Positions 1 through 7,210 of a stretch of DNA of 17,681 nucleotides are shown here, in pieces; positions within the stretch are counted from its first letter, which is position 1, and each line of letters begins with the position of its first letter. The DNA comes from Anaerolineaceae bacterium UBA5365 (GTDB lineage Bacteria > Chloroflexota > Anaerolineae > Anaerolineales > Anaerolineaceae), in contig DHPL01000022.1 in NCBI GenBank assembly GCA_002407905.1, positions 3,909 to 21,589 of the forward strand, read 5' to 3'. Position numbers and translations under genes: made by a program. Below the pieces are notes generated by a model. It saw only the letters and a list, made by a program, of their open reading frames with translations, had not been told where the DNA came from and ran no database searches.

Positions 1-386
1 GCCCAGGTTTCGGCCTTCATCGTTGCATCAGCGCGGGGCAGTTCGCGCGCCAGGGCGAACATCATTCCCAAGGCCAGTTCGGCCACGGCCTGGCTGGTAG
101 CCACGGCACAGTTAACCACGGTCACGCCGTTATCCTTGGCGGCTTCCAGGTCGATGTTATCCACACCCACACCCATGCGGCCGATCACTTTCAGGTTTTT
201 GCCGGCTTCGATCACTTCGCGGGTCATTTTGGTGCGCCCGCGGATGATCACAGCATTGTATTCAGGGATCACCTGCAAGAGTTCCGCGGCTTCGATGCCC
301 TTCTTATCGACAGCCTCATTGCGTTCGTTCAGGATATCCTTGCCTACTTTTTCAAGACCATCGGTAATCAGAATTTTCCAAGACAT
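1..386 (-). CDS. serA: D-3-phosphoglycerate dehydrogenase, N-terminal part (cut by the left edge)
   Basis: This enzyme oxidises 3-phosphoglycerate to 3-phosphohydroxypyruvate, the first step of serine synthesis, in the cytoplasm. Only the first 128 codons are visible. They begin MSWKILITDGLEKVGKDIL, carry the substrate-side segment IIRGRTKMTREVIEA, and then GRMGVGVDNIDLEAA near residues 69-83, a hallmark of the D-isomer-specific 2-hydroxyacid dehydrogenases. VAELALGMMFALAR follows at about 101-114. The ATG at 386 has a strong ribosome site, AAAGGAG, seven to eight bases upstream. The gene follows selB after a 26-base gap and is probably co-transcribed with it. The NAD-binding core and any C-terminal ACT/ASB domains are outside the window, so another 2-hydroxyacid dehydrogenase cannot be fully excluded, but the N-terminus fits SerA best. 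Confidence 0.88.
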   Translation of the reverse strand, partial: MSWKILITDGLEKVGKDILNERNEAVDKKGIEAAELLQVIPEYNAVIIRGRTKMTREVIEAGKNLKVIGRMGVGVDNIDLEAAKDNGVTVVNCAVATSQAVAELALGMMFALARELPRADATMKAETW

Positions 387-412
387 GCTCTCTCCTTTTA
401 GTTTTGGTAATA

Positions 413-2311
413 CTATGATTGTACTATCCTTAGGACCCTAAAGTCCCCTTTTCGCACCGTTATGCCTTTGCGGTCCAGGTCTTCCAAAAAGGCGGCAGCG
501 TATTTACGGCTGGTCTTGAACTCGTCCCGGAATTGCGCCAATGTGAGCGTACCCGTGCGCTGTATCTCCTCTTCCACCCAGGTCTGCATTTGCGCGTAGG
601 CTTTAGGGGAGAAGAGGATCTCATCCGAGACCTGGGTCAACAAACCTGCCGCAGCCAGCCCTGCGCTCAATTCTTCACCCAGCCTCAATACCAGTGCCGC
701 TCTATCCGGCGGGGAGTAAGGGTTGGCTTCAAATTCTGCCAGCACCGGTTCAGCCAGTGCCATTTGGGCGGGGCTGAGCTGCACGCTGAACCCTTGCAAA
801 GCCAGGCCGGTTCCGCGTTGGACCAGCGCACCATCGCTTTCCAGTTTATCCAGGCTAAGGTCGAACTGTTCCCGGTTCAGTCCCAGCTGCCCGCGCAAGT
901 TCTCGCGGGGCATTACCGCGCGCAGCGGGTTGGCTTGATGAAAGGCTTCCAGAGCTTCCAATACTTTGGCGGCAAGGCTCTGCCAGTCTGAACTGCGGGC
1001 GATAATCTCCCGGTTCCGGCTGCCTTCTGGTTTCAGCAAGGTGATCGCGCCTTCCTCGATCAACCCGGAGATGGCTTCCTGCGCAGCTGCTTCCGGCAGC
1101 CCGCTCTTTTTAATCAGGTCCGCGCGGCTGGCAAAGAGTAATTGCCCCAGGTTTTGCATGATCAGGTCGCCCTCGCTGCCTTCGTCCAACTGCGCCAGGC
1201 GCTCGAGGTTCTTCTCGTCAAAACGCTTAGACATGGCTTGGGGATGGGCGTCCAGCACGGTACCGCCGCCCAGGGTTTGCGAGGGTGAAGGCCGCCGCAG
1301 AATAAACCGGTCGCCCCGCTCGGCCACTACGCCTTCATCCAGGCGTAATTGAAGGTAGGCCTCCTGGCCTGGTTTCAGTTCTTCCGCCCCCAAAAGACGG
1401 CCGCGAACCAGGCGTTCCGCCGCGCCGATATACAGTTTGAGTTCCTGATTGTGCTTCAGGCTCAGCTCCGCGTCGGGCAGCAGCCTGAAACTTACGTCCA
1501 GCAAGCGGCTGGCGCGGTGCTCGCCCGGCCGGCACAGCACATCCCCGCGCTTGATGGCGCTGCGCTCGATGCCGCTAAGGTTCACCGCGGTGCGAAAGCC
1601 TGGCCCAATCTTCTGCACTTTATGCTTATGGTTCTGCAGGCCGCGCACCCGCCCGCTGGCGCCGCCCGGCAGGCACACAAGTTCCTCGCCCAGGCTTAGG
1701 CTGCCATCCAGGAGGGTGCCGGTTACAACCGTCCCAAAGCCGGGCATGCTGAATACCCGGTCCACGGGCAGGCGAGGCCGGCCCAGGTCCCGTTTGGGCT
1801 CGGTTTCGGCTAGCACGGTTTGCATGAGTTCCAGTAATTCGGTTATGCCTTCGCCACTCAGCGCGGAAACGGCCACGCTTGGGGCATTCTCCAGGCTGGT
1901 ACCGGCCAGCAACTCCCGGGCTTCCAGCTCCACCAACTCCAGCCAGGCCGCGTCCGGGGCGAGGTCTTTTTTGGTCAATACCAGGATCCCGTGCCGCACA
2001 TCCAGCAGGTCCAAAATGGCCAAATGCTCGCGGGTCTGGGCGCTTACGCCCTCATCCGCGGCCACCACCAGCAGGGCGGCATCAATGCCGCCGATTCCGG
2101 CCAGCATATTGCTGATGAAATCCCTATGCCCGGGCACGTCAATGATCCCCACTGCCTCGCCGTTGGGCAATTCCAAGGCGGCAAAGCCCAGGTCGATGGT
2201 CATCTCCCGGGCGATTTCTTCTTTAAGTCGGTCTGGATGGGTGCCGGTGAGCGCGGCGATCAAAGTTGATTTGCCGTGGTCCACATGCCCGGCCGTGCCC
2301 ACAATGTGCAT
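413..2311 (-). CDS. selB: Selenocysteine-specific translation elongation factor SelB
   Basis: SelB is a GTPase that brings selenocysteinyl-tRNA to UGA codons marked by a SECIS hairpin. The 632-residue protein has the usual bacterial length. The G domain is complete: GHVDHGKS at 8-15, the SelB-type switch I MTIDLGFA at 37-44, DVPGH at 58-62, TKKD at 113-116 (SelB uses this in place of NKxD), and SALSG near 147-151. EF-Tu-like beta-barrel domains follow, with RVFSMPGFGTVVTGT, then winged-helix repeats. The last winged helix contains FRDEFKTSRKYAAAFLEDLD and ends in VRKGDFRVLR, typical of the SECIS-binding tail. The start codon overlaps the stop of the coiled-coil gene by one base (TAATG), which predicts translational coupling. 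No selA, selC, selD or selenoprotein gene is visible in the window, so the rest of the pathway must lie elsewhere. Confidence 0.96.
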   Translation of the reverse strand: MHIVGTAGHVDHGKSTLIAALTGTHPDRLKEEIAREMTIDLGFAALELPNGEAVGIIDVPGHRDFISNMLAGIGGIDAALLVVAADEGVSAQTREHLAILDLLDVRHGILVLTKKDLAPDAAWLELVELEARELLAGTSLENAPSVAVSALSGEGITELLELMQTVLAETEPKRDLGRPRLPVDRVFSMPGFGTVVTGTLLDGSLSLGEELVCLPGGASGRVRGLQNHKHKVQKIGPGFRTAVNLSGIERSAIKRGDVLCRPGEHRASRLLDVSFRLLPDAELSLKHNQELKLYIGAAERLVRGRLLGAEELKPGQEAYLQLRLDEGVVAERGDRFILRRPSPSQTLGGGTVLDAHPQAMSKRFDEKNLERLAQLDEGSEGDLIMQNLGQLLFASRADLIKKSGLPEAAAQEAISGLIEEGAITLLKPEGSRNREIIARSSDWQSLAAKVLEALEAFHQANPLRAVMPRENLRGQLGLNREQFDLSLDKLESDGALVQRGTGLALQGFSVQLSPAQMALAEPVLAEFEANPYSPPDRAALVLRLGEELSAGLAAAGLLTQVSDEILFSPKAYAQMQTWVEEEIQRTGTLTLAQFRDEFKTSRKYAAAFLEDLDRKGITVRKGDFRVLRIVQS

Positions 2312-3507
2312 TAAGCGTTTGCCTTCTTATCGATCACCGAAGCCACATTCTGGATCGATTCCTGATAGGCCAGCAGTACCGCCTGAACGTGCCGCACGGT
2401 TTCGCGGGCCAATCTGTCCAGGTCTTCCCTGGTTTGTACGGTTATCGCGTCCAGGTTTTCAAGTTTTTCGCTGGCGGCGCTAAGCTCTTGGTTCACCTCG
2501 CGGGTCTTTTCTTCCTCGCTCAGCATGTAATTGGTCCAGCGTTTGAGGTCATCGGATTTAAAGGCCGTCCATTCCTGCCTGAAGCGTTCGTCATTCAAGC
2601 GCTGGATCTCGCTGATCTCATTGATCCTGCGTTCGAAGCGCTGGGTCACATCGTCCACGCCGGCCACAGCCTTGCCCACGGCCTTGCGCGCGGTCTCCAG
2701 GTCTTCCATTTGGGCGTTGAGGTTCAGATTCACCTTCTCGATTTCGGTAAAGCGCTGTTCCCAGACTCGGAAGGTTTTATCCTTGTCTACCAGGCTGTCG
2801 TTCACTTTATCAATGAAGACGCTCTGCTCTTCCTTGCGGTCTTTTTCAAAGGTCTGCAGCTCGGCGATGCGCAGGTCCAGCTGCCTGAAGCTGTCACTGA
2901 ACGAATCAAAACGGCTGCGGGTCTCCTCCACGCGCTTCCGCACGGATACCACCTCGCCCTGCAGGTCGGTCAGCCGCTTGGCTTCCTGACGGCGGCTTTC
3001 TTCCAGCAGGTGAAGCGAACGCCGGTAATCTTCATCGAAACGCCCAACCTCCTGGATCTTCACCTTCAATTCTTCGATCAGCCGCGCCAACCGCGAGTCT
3101 TCCGCCTTGTAGGTCTTCATCTCCTGGCGCATCGGCTCCAGTTGTTCGGTGAAGGGGTAGATATCCGCGACGCTTTTCTTGGCCGCCTCGATTTCGATGC
3201 GCAGGCGTTTGGCGGTTTCGGTCAGGTTTGCCTCGGCGCGCTCGTTCACATCGCGCACTTGCTTGCTCAGGTCCACATTCACGCGGTCGATGCGGTTATC
3301 GTACTTGTCGAAGGTGCTGATCTGGTTGCCCAGCTTGGTGATGGCCAATTCCATCTCTTTAAGCTGTTTGCGCAGGGTGATGTTTTCCGTCTCCAGCACG
3401 GTCAGCCGGTTTTGCAGTGAAGCCAGATTGGTTTTGTCGTTGCGGCGTTCGTTGTCTAGCCATTCAACGCGTTTTTCAAGCTGCTCAAAGCCGGTGTAAT
3501 TGTCCAT
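2311..3507 (-). CDS. Coiled-coil protein of unknown function coupled to selB
   Basis: This 398-residue, highly charged protein is not one I can assign to a named family. It has no signal peptide and no membrane segment, so it should be cytoplasmic. Almost the whole chain shows heptad-like spacing of Leu/Ile/Val among Glu, Lys, Arg and Gln, for example LASLQNRLTVLETENITLRK near residues 28-47 and LKVKIQEVGRFDEDYRRSL near 145-163. This predicts long coiled coils broken by short linkers, such as VADIYPFTEQ near 112-121. The C-terminal tail (ETVRHVQAVLLAYQESIQNV) looks like a separate amphipathic helix. It has its own TATAAT box about 36 bases upstream. Only a weak AGG precedes the ATG at 3507. 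Its stop overlaps the selB start by one base. The coupling hints at a link with selB expression, but a structural or nucleoid-type role is equally possible. Confidence 0.8.
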   Translation of the reverse strand: MDNYTGFEQLEKRVEWLDNERRNDKTNLASLQNRLTVLETENITLRKQLKEMELAITKLGNQISTFDKYDNRIDRVNVDLSKQVRDVNERAEANLTETAKRLRIEIEAAKKSVADIYPFTEQLEPMRQEMKTYKAEDSRLARLIEELKVKIQEVGRFDEDYRRSLHLLEESRRQEAKRLTDLQGEVVSVRKRVEETRSRFDSFSDSFRQLDLRIAELQTFEKDRKEEQSVFIDKVNDSLVDKDKTFRVWEQRFTEIEKVNLNLNAQMEDLETARKAVGKAVAGVDDVTQRFERRINEISEIQRLNDERFRQEWTAFKSDDLKRWTNYMLSEEEKTREVNQELSAASEKLENLDAITVQTREDLDRLARETVRHVQAVLLAYQESIQNVASVIDKKANA

Positions 3508-3542
3508 AGATTGCCTGCTTTCTCGGTCTTTTAAGTCTTTTG

Positions 3543-3548
3543 ATTATA
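3543..3548 (-). promoter_or_regulatory. Promoter -10 box ahead of the coiled-coil/selB/serA group
   Basis: The minus strand reads CTTACGGGTATAATCA here, with a perfect TATAAT. It falls in the 55-base gap between the stop of the membrane module at 3563 and the ATG at 3507. The expected transcript start is near 3536, giving a leader of roughly 29 bases. No good -35 hexamer is visible at 16-18 bases. The sequence closely matches the box ahead of folD (CTTACGGTATAATCA), which supports it as a real element of this genome. Confidence 0.6.
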
Positions 3549-3562
3549 CCCGTAAGCCCAGG

Positions 3563-4975
3563 CTAAGGCAGACCCATCAGTTGCGTGAAGGGGCTCAGGA
3601 TGGCTTGCATCGGGTTGAGGAAGACCTGCGGCAGAAAGCCGATGGCCAGCGCCAGAAGCCCTGCCAGCGCCAGGGTCACCAGGACCATTACAGGCACTCG
3701 CAGCGGGGTTTGTTCAGTAGCGGAGTTTTTAGTTAGGGTGCGCAGCAGGCGCATGACGAAGAGCAAGCTGCCCCCCACACCGATCACGAGCCCCAGCGTG
3801 AGCCCCAAGTCCAGGCTGCCTGAAAGCAGCCACAAGGAGCGCTTTGGCGGAAAGTAGGCCATTAGCGGCAAGCCGCTTACGCCCAGGAGGGTAAAGACCC
3901 AGGCCATGCTCAGCGGTGCCTGGCTCCTGAAGAAGCCTTGCAGGTCAGTAAAAAGCGCGCTGGCTTGGTTTAACTGGTCCCGGTGAACACTTAAGGTGTA
4001 CCCCCAGAGCCAGTAAAAGAGGGCCCTGGGCACGAAAGACATCGCCAGAAAGGGCAGGGCTCCCTGGCTGCGCAGGCCCAGCGCCAGGATGGCGTAGCCG
4101 GTTTCGGCCACGAAGATGTAAGCGAATACCCGGCGCAAGTCGCTTTGAAAAGCACAGAGCAGGCCGCCCAGGGCGACCAGCACCACGCCCAGGATCTGCA
4201 GCATCGTATCGATGTTAGGCATCGTCCGCAGCCAGGCATAGCGGTCAAAAAAGCCCAGCAGATAAACCAAAACTGTCGTTTGACGCATGGTCATCAGGAA
4301 ACTCAGTACCCAGGGGTGGCTCTCCTGCCCCAGCATGGTCACCCAGGTATGCAGCGGGAAGACCGCCAGCCAGAGCGCGAAACCAACCATGATCATCATC
4401 GCAGCGCGGATGATCAGCGGGTTGACCGATGGGGCGGTAGCGATGCCGGAGAGCATCCACCCGCTCAGCAGAATAAAAGGCACCGCCAGGCTTTGCATCA
4501 CCAGGTAGCGCAGCAGGCCCGGGCCGGCAGCCTGCCCCCTGGGGGAGAGCAATGGCACGCTCACCATCACGATAAGCTGCACCAGAACCGCGGAATACAA
4601 AAAGGGATCCAGGGCCATCACCGCAACCCAGAGCGCCGTGATCACCAGCGAGAGCGAATTGAAGTACATGCTGGTCTTGAAACGGTTGCTAAAAGCGTTC
4701 CACATGAAGTTCAGGCTGAACAAGAGGCCCACCAGGGTCAGGTTCGCCTTGGCAATCGTGAGCGACCGGCCTAACCAGGCCAGGCTGGTAGCAAATTCAT
4801 AACGCTGGTCGCCCAAAATCAGAACATGCTCGGCCGGGAAGATGAACGCCAGAATTGCCAGCAGGAGGCTGAGCAGGCTGGCTACTGACGCGCTGATCCG
4901 CCGCCGCTTGGGGATGGCCAAAAGCAGGAGCCCAAATGCGATCGGGATGCCGATCCAGATCAAAGGGGTGCTCAT
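3563..4975 (-). CDS. NuoN/NuoM/MrpD-like antiporter-type membrane subunit, divergent
   Basis: A 470-residue, very hydrophobic protein with about 14 predicted membrane helices, matching the length and plan of the complex I / Mrp antiporter family (PF00361 type). Family landmarks are recognisable: VFPLHTWVTMLGQESHPWVLS near the middle corresponds to the FPLHxWLPDAxxxAPxPVS region, QSDLRRVFAYIFVAETGY to the DLKRLLAYSSISQLGY region, and GVSGLPLMAYFPPKRSLW to the GxPPxxGFxxK region. Several charged residues that carry protons in complex I appear changed: the TM7 Lys becomes Arg (LMTMRQTTVLVYLL), HALFK becomes PRALFY, and the TM5 Glu seems to be Gln. The Lys in FPPKRS is kept. It starts by an ATGA overlap with the preceding gene. 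It may be an ion-translocating or purely structural subunit; no hydrophilic complex I subunits are nearby. Confidence 0.8.
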   Translation of the reverse strand: MSTPLIWIGIPIAFGLLLLAIPKRRRISASVASLLSLLLAILAFIFPAEHVLILGDQRYEFATSLAWLGRSLTIAKANLTLVGLLFSLNFMWNAFSNRFKTSMYFNSLSLVITALWVAVMALDPFLYSAVLVQLIVMVSVPLLSPRGQAAGPGLLRYLVMQSLAVPFILLSGWMLSGIATAPSVNPLIIRAAMMIMVGFALWLAVFPLHTWVTMLGQESHPWVLSFLMTMRQTTVLVYLLGFFDRYAWLRTMPNIDTMLQILGVVLVALGGLLCAFQSDLRRVFAYIFVAETGYAILALGLRSQGALPFLAMSFVPRALFYWLWGYTLSVHRDQLNQASALFTDLQGFFRSQAPLSMAWVFTLLGVSGLPLMAYFPPKRSLWLLSGSLDLGLTLGLVIGVGGSLLFVMRLLRTLTKNSATEQTPLRVPVMVLVTLALAGLLALAIGFLPQVFLNPMQAILSPFTQLMGLP

Positions 4976-5577
4976 GGCTCACCCTCGTCTTCAACATCGC
5001 TCACTTTCACGATCAGGTAAGCCCCGGTTAGTGCCAGGCTTAAGTCCAGGGCGGCAAAGAGGCCCTCCAACACTGTTGAGCGCTCAATTGAACCGTACAG
5101 GAGGCCTAGCCCGCTGAAGAAGGTGAGCAGCGCCACGGTCACGTAGATGGGCTCTTCGCGCATACCAACCTGCAGAATACCCAGGACCATCAAGCCCAGG
5201 CTGGTCACTAAAACCATCTGAGGGGTAAATGGAAAAACCTCACGCCCCAGGTTGGGGGCAAGCGCCCAAATGACGGCAATCACCAGCAGTCCCATCATCA
5301 GGCGCATACCCTGGCTGGCTGAAAACCTGGGCGGCCACTCCAATTTCTTGAGCATCCCGCTCGAAGCCAGGGTGAGGTAAATCACCAGCGTGGACATCCA
5401 GCCCACCAAAATTCGGATCAGCGCAAAACTGGTTTCGGCAAAGCTGAAAATCAGCAGAAAAAGCGCCAGGTACTGCAGGGCGAGCACGATCACCGTGCTG
5501 GCCCAATCCCGCCGGACCAAATTGATGAGGGCAAAGGCCAGGGCCAGGCCGCCAAAAAGACCATCGAAACTGCTCAT
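4972..5577 (-). CDS. Small multi-pass membrane protein of the antiporter-like module
   Basis: The 201-residue product is predicted to span the membrane about six or seven times. I chose the ATG at 5577 because it forms a 4-base ATGA overlap with the upstream gene; a longer frame to 5637 would intrude further into that gene. Helices include LFGGLALAFALINLV, VIVLALQYLALFLLIFSF, ILVGWMSTLVIYLTL, MGLLVIAVIWALA, MVLVTSLGLMVLGILQV and a C-terminal hydrophobic stretch ending in LTGAYLIVKV. The segment TFFSGLGLLYGSIERSTVL recalls HyfE/HycD-type small subunits, and the overall size is close to HyfE or a joined NuoJ-NuoK pair. The similarity is too weak for me to name it. Sandwiched between two antiporter-like genes by overlaps on both sides, it very likely forms a complex with them. 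Confidence 0.75.
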   Translation of the reverse strand: MSSFDGLFGGLALAFALINLVRRDWASTVIVLALQYLALFLLIFSFAETSFALIRILVGWMSTLVIYLTLASSGMLKKLEWPPRFSASQGMRLMMGLLVIAVIWALAPNLGREVFPFTPQMVLVTSLGLMVLGILQVGMREEPIYVTVALLTFFSGLGLLYGSIERSTVLEGLFAALDLSLALTGAYLIVKVSDVEDEGEP

Positions 5578-7187
5578 GGCAGCCTCACCTGTGTGAGAAA
5601 AACGGTGACCAAAAGCATTATGAAAACCAGGCTCCACAAGATTCCCCCGGGCCCCTCCACGATGCGGGTGAGCACCCGGCCCATCCCGGAAAGAACTGAA
5701 AACAGCCAGGCGAGGAACTGCCGCAGCCAGCGCAGGCTGAGGATATAAGTGGCTTGGTCGAATAAGGTGCGCGCCAGCCTGTAGGCCGGCAGCCGCCGCT
5801 GTAAGTCGGTAAATGGCACCGTTAAGCCCAGACGCAGTGTGGCAAACACGCCTAAAAACACGACCCCGAGCGAGACCAGGGCTGGAAAAGGCGTGCCAAA
5901 GTTGAAAGAGCCCGGCCAGCCCACCAAGCCGATGACCAGCAAGGTCTCAATGATCAGCACCAGGCCGAGCGGGAAGGAGATGCGGGCATGTTTTTCGATA
6001 CCGGTGATGGGGGTGTTTGCCTCGAAAACATAACGCAGATATCCCAGCACCAAAAGGGCATGCGCCAAAATCATCCACAACGCGCTGAAGTTGAGCCCCT
6101 GGCCAAGAACGCCCTCCCAACCGGATACCAGGGGCGTGTAGGGCAAGCCAACGAGCCCAATGAGCCCGATGAGCGGCAAAAAGCGGATCCGGCGCACGGG
6201 CGGGTCGAAGAGGAAAAGCAGGGCCCCAGAGAGGATCAGCGCGAGGCCCCAGGCCCGGGCGGCCGCCGCCTGGTCATTCAGCGCTGAAAAAACTGCAAAC
6301 GAGGCCAGGGCTACGATCCAAAACGGTCGGGCTTCGTAGGCGTTGATGCGCGTAGCCCACATCAGGGCGGAATAAATCGCGGCCAACACGGTCAGCACGC
6401 GCAGCAGATCCGGCAAAATACCGGGAAGTTCCGCAAGTCCTGCGGGCAGCCGGGAAATCAGGACCAGGGCAGAGGCCACCGGTAGAAGCCGCAGGAGCAT
6501 GCTGGAGCCCCGGCGCATCTCCGGTGTTTCCAGGTAACTGAGGTTCAAGGGCAAAACGCCCATGCGCAGGCCGGCCGCCAGCAACAGATAGATCGCGGCT
6601 TTGGGGGGGATGGCCAGCAGGGTAAACCCCGGGGCAGACTGCCACCCGGCGCTGGTTGCCGCGATCAGCGCCGTTAGGCTGGCAAGGCGTAAACCAAAAG
6701 CCTGGATTGGCCCGCCTTCAATTTCGCTTCCGCGTTGCAGGGCCAGCAGGTAGATCAGCTTGATCGCGTCCACCAATGCCCAGCTCATTGCCAGCGTTAG
6801 CGGGTCGCCGGCCATGATCGCGATCAGGTTCACCGCGCTCAAAGTGATCGACCCGGCCCAATTGACCGAGGAAGTTCGCGTATAGGCCCGCGTAGTATCA
6901 GTGAGGATCACCGCCAGGCAGACCGTGATGATCGCCAGGGCATACGGCCAGCTGTGGTAATCCAGGGTGAGGAAGGGGTTGGCCTGCCAGAGGGCCTGGG
7001 GCTGCCAAACGATGAGGTTGAATTGGGAGGGCAGATACAGGCGCAGCACCAATACCAGCACCAGGGCGCTGCCGGTCCCGATGATCGCGATGAGCCAGGC
7101 CCGCGCCGTATTCGGTTTGGACGCCTGTGTGATCACGATCGCTGCCGCTGTCAGAAAGAGCAGCGCGAAAAGGGCTGCGAGTAACAT
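5574..7187 (-). CDS. NuoL-like large membrane subunit, strongly diverged
   Basis: A 537-residue hydrophobic protein with roughly 14-15 predicted helices, the first being LLAALFALLFLTAAAIVIT. Size, topology and placement with a NuoN-like partner suggest a NuoL/MrpA-type antiporter fold. Possible landmarks are MGVLPLNLSYLETPEMRRGSS (compare the PLHxWLPDAxxxAPxPVS region) and LIGLVGLPYTPLVSGWEGVL (compare SLAGLPPFSGFxxK, with Glu at the usual Lys). The central Lys and the HAxFK motif are not evident. The C-terminus has a charged linker (FTDLQRRLPAYRLART) and a final helix, as NuoL/HyfB tails often do. The ATG at 7187 has no ribosome site but lies 6 bases after a TAAAAT box, suggesting a leaderless message. 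It is the first gene of the module. Assignment to the family is an inference from weak motifs. Confidence 0.7.
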   Translation of the reverse strand: MLLAALFALLFLTAAAIVITQASKPNTARAWLIAIIGTGSALVLVLVLRLYLPSQFNLIVWQPQALWQANPFLTLDYHSWPYALAIITVCLAVILTDTTRAYTRTSSVNWAGSITLSAVNLIAIMAGDPLTLAMSWALVDAIKLIYLLALQRGSEIEGGPIQAFGLRLASLTALIAATSAGWQSAPGFTLLAIPPKAAIYLLLAAGLRMGVLPLNLSYLETPEMRRGSSMLLRLLPVASALVLISRLPAGLAELPGILPDLLRVLTVLAAIYSALMWATRINAYEARPFWIVALASFAVFSALNDQAAAARAWGLALILSGALLFLFDPPVRRIRFLPLIGLIGLVGLPYTPLVSGWEGVLGQGLNFSALWMILAHALLVLGYLRYVFEANTPITGIEKHARISFPLGLVLIIETLLVIGLVGWPGSFNFGTPFPALVSLGVVFLGVFATLRLGLTVPFTDLQRRLPAYRLARTLFDQATYILSLRWLRQFLAWLFSVLSGMGRVLTRIVEGPGGILWSLVFIMLLVTVFLTQVRLP

Positions 7188-7193
7188 GCCTGA

Positions 7194-7199
7194 ATTTTA
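7194..7199 (-). promoter_or_regulatory. Promoter -10 box giving a leaderless start for the membrane module
   Basis: Read on the minus strand, 7204 to 7185 is GCAGGTAAAATTCAGGCATG, ending in the start codon at 7187. This is identical at 18 of 20 bases to the segment at the uridine kinase start. The -10 hexamer TAAAAT is 6 bases from the ATG, so transcription should start at or within a base of the ATG. There is no Shine-Dalgarno sequence and no obvious -35. The box lies in the 23-base gap after the hydantoinase stop, so it could drive the module independently of the upstream operon. Confidence 0.6.
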
Positions 7200-7210
7200 C
7201 CTGCTAAGGT

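Noticed and set aside
1449..2483. Long plus-strand open frame opposite selB, 344 codons
   Set aside because: It lies antisense to a complete, motif-bearing SelB; the translation is low-complexity Ser/Arg/Pro-rich and matches nothing recognisable. Such mirror frames are common in GC-rich DNA.
2266..3420. Plus-strand open frame of 384 codons opposite the coiled-coil gene
   Set aside because: The minus-strand frame has a promoter, coupling to selB and a coherent coiled-coil pattern. The plus-strand product is an antisense by-product rich in Leu, Phe and His, with no supported start.
3551..3566. Small hairpin AGCC-CA-GGCT between the membrane module and the coiled-coil gene
   Set aside because: A 2-base loop cannot form a stable hairpin, and there is no T-tract, so I do not call a terminator.
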